From Candidatus Magasanikbacteria bacterium CG_4_10_14_0_8_um_filter_42_12 (GTDB lineage: Bacteria > Patescibacteriota > Patescibacteriia > Magasanikbacterales > UBA922): a stretch of DNA of 7,060 nucleotides. Below the pieces are notes generated by a model that was not told where the DNA came from, ran no database searches, and worked only from the letters and a program-made list of their open reading frames with translations. The stretch is from contig PFLZ01000071.1 of the NCBI GenBank assembly GCA_002784795.1, positions 1 through 7,060 of the forward strand, in the 5' to 3' direction. Both the position numbers and the translations under genes were made by a program. Positions within the stretch are counted from its first letter, which is position 1; each line of letters opens with the position of its first letter. Positions 4,901 through 7,060 of this stretch are shown one piece after another.

Positions 4901-7060
4901 GAATTCGTAGCATGGGAAACAGTAGAACTCCCAACTCCAGGATTCAAACAATACAATATCTATCGTGATGTCGACGGAGCCGGGTATAGTCTCGTGTCTA
5001 CCCAGACAGATAGAAGTGTAAACTACTACCTCGACACCGGTCTCACACAAGGCAGTACCTACTCCTACAAGATCACAGCAGAAGATAGTGACGATAATGT
5101 CTCAGACTACTCCTCTGTCGTCAGCGATGCCCCAGATGGACAAGGTGGGAGTGACTTCACGTCTCCAACGATCTCAAACGTGGCATCTAGTGCAGTCGGT
5201 CCTCAGACTGCCACGATCACCTGGGACACCGATGAACCAAGTGATTCTACAATAGAATATATTACTGTGACCGGTGGTGACTTTAGTACTGCAGACAGTA
5301 TTGGGATAGCCACCATGCTCGACACGACAGCAGGACTTGGCCAACACACCGTCGTACTCACCAATCTTCAGCCAAACACGACCTACTACTACCAAGTAAA
5401 ATCTACTGACCCAAGTACGAACCTTGGGACGAGTAAAGATGGCGTGGACGGCTACTCATTCACGACTCTCAGCGGCCCAACGATTTCAGAAATCTCTGTC
5501 ACAGACGTTGCCAACCAAAGCGCGACTATTAGCTGGCAAACAGACTCAGCAGCAACATCGTATGTCTACTACTCTACGACAACTAACTTCTCCTCCCCAA
5601 CCCAAACAGGGTCTGTGGATGAGACCACGAGTCATGCAGTCACTGTCTCAAACCTCACCGCAGACACACAATACTATTATTACGTCCAGTCTGGCGCAGC
5701 CAGTGACAAGAATGTTGTGGATGGACAAATAACGTACTATAGCTTCATCACCACAAATGATGCTACTGCCCCAACCATAACATTCAACTCAAACACAGAC
5801 ATCACCAATCTCTCTGACACTGGTGTGACTATTTCTTGGACTACAGATCAATCTGCATCGTCCACTCTTGAATATGGCACCACAGACAGCTATGGCACCA
5901 CAGAACAAAACAATAACTACAATACCAACCATACCTACACCCTCAGCTCCCTCACCCTCGGCACCACGTACTACGTGAGACTCAAGAACACCGATGCAAA
6001 CCAAAACACCTCTACTTCCACAGAATTCACGTTCACGACTACTGACAGCACAGACATCACCGCCCCAACCATCACCAGCGTGACAACAACGCTTGTTTCA
6101 GACATCAAAGCTGTGATCACCTGGACTACTGATGAAGGCAGCTCCAGCCAAGTGCTCTACGGCACGACGTCAGATACCCTTACCTCAGAAACCACGAACG
6201 ACACGGCAAGTAACCTGAACCACACCGTCGTCATCACCGGCCTTACCGCAAACACACCCTATTACTACATCGTGAAGTCTGCCGATGCCAACGGGAACAC
6301 GACAACCTCTACTCCAACCCAAACCTTCACCACCACAGAGACACTGAGCACCGAGACAGAAGTCACGACAAGAGAAGACACCTCCTACCAACAAGGCTAC
6401 GATGCAGCGCCACGCGGGGGAGGCGGCGGTATTATTATTGTGAATGCAGATAGTGATAAAATTCCGCCGACGATCAGTGGAAATAAGGTCATAAATATTG
6501 GTGACAAAACAGCAACCATTACATGGCAGGCAAATGAAAATTCTGATGGTGTTGTGGAATATGGTCTGTCGCAGAATAATTTGGTGAATAGTGCTATTGA
6601 GATACCACGTGCATCACTCAAAACAAATCATCAAGTCACCGTATCGAGACTCTTTCCATTTACTACATATTATTACAAACTTACATCGGCAGACAAAAGT
6701 TATAATATCAGCGCACCGCTGATTGGTTCGTTTACAACAGGACTTACAAATGATGATGGGACATTTACTTCAGGAGAAACGAATGAGTCACTTGATGCGT
6801 TGTCAGAAGCTGATGCCGAATCCGTCTACCTTGCCTCACTCCAACGTGCGACAGATATTATCCGAAGCATGTCATCGCAAGTGAGCCTGGGAATACTCGA
6901 GTCGACGTTGCTCGAACAAAACACGATGATCAGCGAACTGTCTCGGATTTTACCAACACCGGTGATCAGCGGAGAAGCCGTGGTCGAAGCAGGATCTACG
7001 TATGTCACTATTTCATGGCTGACAGACAAGATATCTAATTCTCTCATCGACATCGGCGCA
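1931..7060 (+). CDS. Giant exported modular protein (kelch-like propeller plus FN3 array), 3' partial
   Basis: One frame runs from ATG 1931 (in-frame stop TGA at 1898-1900) to the right edge without a stop: 1710 codons, gene incomplete. No Shine-Dalgarno precedes it; later in-frame ATGs (2081, 2165, 2243) have none either, so the first ATG after the stop is taken. Order by residue: 1-104 basic/aromatic N-terminal region with a hydrophobic patch (about 63-78, FFLFPIWFFRLLVPSY); 106-124 membrane or signal segment (LSQLVFLFFIVQFGVTVFY) ending HAAPAYAA, a plausible signal-peptidase site near 132-133; 134-245 Ser/Thr/Gly-rich; about 246-542 kelch-like propeller; about 553-757 two jelly-roll-like repeats; 758-969 Ig-like modules; 970-1075 FN3-like (YNIYRDVDGAGYSLV); 1078 to the end an FN3 series. 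I found no cysteine and no catalytic motif. Likely located outside the membrane and used for adhesion or cell contact, an inference from domains. It lies after a long spacer with its own candidate promoter, so it is probably not part of the ribosomal operon. Base composition changes sharply along the gene. Confidence 0.9.
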   Translation, partial: MFHRKQTATAPPQKTHATTDSYWIWHGFFSSYKTLKESSPAYKDKKRLAHMRNQIILHYVKNFFLFPIWFFRLLVPSYMKGDVNVWTNLKTITINKEFRPLRIAMLSQLVFLFFIVQFGVTVFYKHAAPAYAATYTFTQSSWSGSASTTATGLHPGDATGWTYYYSASSTISAGSDVRLSAVTDSFTKTSDTDFGGATTSSVEVSGSGDSASVVLTSTADEIYDWIQPDGGSSTSTVITDPPVDLGSNQYVGVKYGNYMFYIGDTGSVYRYDVSGNSWDTMSSQTLNSGDSFYMPGTKDTVNGKVYFLAQNDPGTSYAFYSYDLATDTWGTLHNSIYGAHAGWAMYISPEVGAGTIFAYYSNNGAKIQYDIETDLWTFSGAPGGSFSRGGRNSDGTEFYLFSGGIHTYDGATWTTITSTLPSLSGAVGLIHDKNFENFYYYNYNTLYQYNISLNQWAQLSGHPAGTTSYSPILFASDEDNNYIYAIKGGSYTNFHIFDVASSTWTQLVDMPNIYPYHIEQDPENHAIYYAAYSTGKMYKYVSATLTYDTPGTYTSAVIDNGSHAGYTTMDYTTTLNSQTVTLDVRAGDSTDTGDGSWTSWTTGVASGGDISALGTHRYIQYRANLSTSDITKTPTLDDITVNFNTYTSGEVISSPYDSYDAANVLAGVSWTGTTSTDEVIKFQLRTSADGASWTDWMGTDGTSSTYFTASDGSTDISGIDIGDGTNDQWIQYQAFLTSAGAATPILSGVTMTYVVNATPEVQTVTAVQNSDGTVSISYEVRDTDTLSGGTPGTVLPTIEYWNGSTWIEASTLSADATSTKAVNESTFTAYSLTWYPDIDFDEQYLNSSTGQIRVKANDSEAANNIGSGLSATFALDTKKPIKTSFSIDARTGISPNLTLVGSDDTMAGLEILMSNASTALGADGTNASSGIWMAYTTSFDWTFNANPNTVYYQFRDATGNTSTVYTSTAPQTPQNPVYRDISNSETSEWREFVAWETVELPTPGFKQYNIYRDVDGAGYSLVSTQTDRSVNYYLDTGLTQGSTYSYKITAEDSDDNVSDYSSVVSDAPDGQGGSDFTSPTISNVASSAVGPQTATITWDTDEPSDSTIEYITVTGGDFSTADSIGIATMLDTTAGLGQHTVVLTNLQPNTTYYYQVKSTDPSTNLGTSKDGVDGYSFTTLSGPTISEISVTDVANQSATISWQTDSAATSYVYYSTTTNFSSPTQTGSVDETTSHAVTVSNLTADTQYYYYVQSGAASDKNVVDGQITYYSFITTNDATAPTITFNSNTDITNLSDTGVTISWTTDQSASSTLEYGTTDSYGTTEQNNNYNTNHTYTLSSLTLGTTYYVRLKNTDANQNTSTSTEFTFTTTDSTDITAPTITSVTTTLVSDIKAVITWTTDEGSSSQVLYGTTSDTLTSETTNDTASNLNHTVVITGLTANTPYYYIVKSADANGNTTTSTPTQTFTTTETLSTETEVTTREDTSYQQGYDAAPRGGGGGIIIVNADSDKIPPTISGNKVINIGDKTATITWQANENSDGVVEYGLSQNNLVNSAIEIPRASLKTNHQVTVSRLFPFTTYYYKLTSADKSYNISAPLIGSFTTGLTNDDGTFTSGETNESLDALSEADAESVYLASLQRATDIIRSMSSQVSLGILESTLLEQNTMISELSRILPTPVISGEAVVEAGSTYVTISWLTDKISNSLIDIGA
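2669..3556 (+). other. Kelch-like beta-propeller module inside the giant protein
   Basis: Six copies of a strand motif of the form aromatic-x-(Y/F)-(D/N)-x-x-x-x-x-W are seen: YRYDVSGNSWDTM (residue 269), YSYDLATDTWGTL (320), IQYDIETDLWTFS (367), HTYDGATWTT (406, shortened), YQYNISLNQWAQL (447), and HIFDVASSTWTQL (495), followed by MYKY. Spacing of 39-51 residues fits kelch / galactose-oxidase-type blades, so a six-bladed propeller is likely, with closure possibly using the trailing strand. The classical kelch double glycine is only partly present, so this is a divergent member. Such propellers commonly bind proteins or glycans; no copper-site or catalytic residues are evident. The encoding DNA is conspicuously AT-rich compared with modules downstream. 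Confidence 0.75.
3587..4201 (+). other. Two tandem jelly-roll-like repeats inside the giant protein
   Basis: Repeat A (residues about 553-643) and repeat B (about 655-757) share a pattern: a strand with an Arg (LDVRAG / FQLRTS), then GSWTSW (595) or ASWTDW (691), then RYIQYRANLSTS (from 617) or QWIQYQAFLTSA (from 728), then TPTLDDITVNF or TPILSGVTMTYV. Repeat B carries about 15 extra residues before the IQY strand (a Ser/Asp/Gly-rich loop). The IQY(R/Q)..L....TP.L..(I/V)T pattern resembles beta-sandwich modules in large bacterial extracellular proteins, but I do not know a family name with confidence. Confidence 0.55.
5162..7060 (+). other. Array of FN3-like domains inside the giant protein
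   Basis: Six copies of a core motif, (T/S)-W-x-(T/A)-(D/N)-x-x-(S/A)-x-(S/G), usually followed by a strand ending in Y-G or similar, have their Trp at residues 1098, 1202, 1303, 1398, 1532 and 1696. Five complete copies also end with a tyrosine strand (NTTYYYQVKS, DTQYYYYVQS, GTTYYVRLKN, NTPYYYIVKS, FTTYYYKLTS) and then F(T/I)TT. This is the layout of fibronectin-III domains of the purple-acid-phosphatase N-terminal type, normally extracellular spacers or binding modules. Trp spacing is regular for four copies (95-104 residues), then stretches to 134 and 164. The first increase is a Thr/Glu-rich linker with RGGGGG (residues 1495-1500); the second is a helical segment (about 1619-1677). The sixth copy is cut by the window edge. 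Confidence 0.8.

Noticed and set aside
4186..5050. Several minus-strand and shifted + strand frames opposite the giant gene
   Set aside because: They are by-products of the biased Thr/Ser/Asp-rich coding sequence. The giant frame has continuous domain repeats through the same bases.
2640..6480. Frameshifts at the composition boundaries
   Set aside because: Codon phase checked at many points (for example 2441, 3539, 5099, 6401 and 7058) stays constant, so the mosaic is in frame.
5162..6740. The regular domain series as a CRISPR array or DNA tandem repeat
   Set aside because: Similarity is at protein level with roughly 95-134 residue periods; the DNA units are diverged and there are no identical short repeats with unique spacers.

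Overview
The window looks like a fragment of a bacterial genome from the Candidate Phyla Radiation (Patescibacteria), perhaps a Parcubacteria-like lineage. This placement is an inference. It rests on the rpsF-ssb-rpsR order ending in a terminator with no rplI behind it, a bS6 with a long acidic low-complexity tail, no recognisable Shine-Dalgarno sequence at any start, and one giant cysteine-free surface protein built of beta-propeller and fibronectin-III-like modules. The genetic code appears standard. All readable genes are on the + strand.

Bases 1-1265 are a housekeeping operon: the 3' part of rpsF (bS6), ssb, and rpsR (bS18), closed by a strong intrinsic terminator. The two ribosomal proteins are partners in the 30S platform, and ssb between them is the classic bacterial arrangement.

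Bases 1266-1930 contain no convincing protein gene but are full of structure. Bases 1321-1620 are an island of about 62% GC (hand count) between flanks of about 25% GC. The island folds into many local hairpins plus long-range helices and follows a TATACT -10 box. I read it as a structured non-coding RNA that I cannot assign to a known family. Next is a 72-base element with two perfect 23-base inverted arms. Each arm is itself a GGAG-headed small hairpin, which is the architecture of a REP doublet (REPIN). Then come four tandem heptamers (GTTACGT type) directly upstream of a second TATACT box, which shares the string TATACTG-A/T-ACC with the first.

Bases 1931-7060 are one uninterrupted reading frame of 1710 codons that runs off the right edge. 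It encodes a giant exported protein. In order it has a roughly 105-residue N-terminal region with one hydrophobic patch, a membrane or signal segment ending in AYAA, a Ser/Thr-rich stretch, a six-motif kelch-like propeller, two jelly-roll-like repeats, Ig/FN3-like modules, and a series of FN3 domains interrupted by a Gly5 linker and a helical insert. The propeller is encoded in AT-rich DNA (about 30% GC in a sampled line) while flanking modules reach 52-57%, so the gene looks assembled from parts of different origin. The probable role is attachment or cell-cell contact. The heptamer tract at its promoter makes variable expression a reasonable hypothesis.
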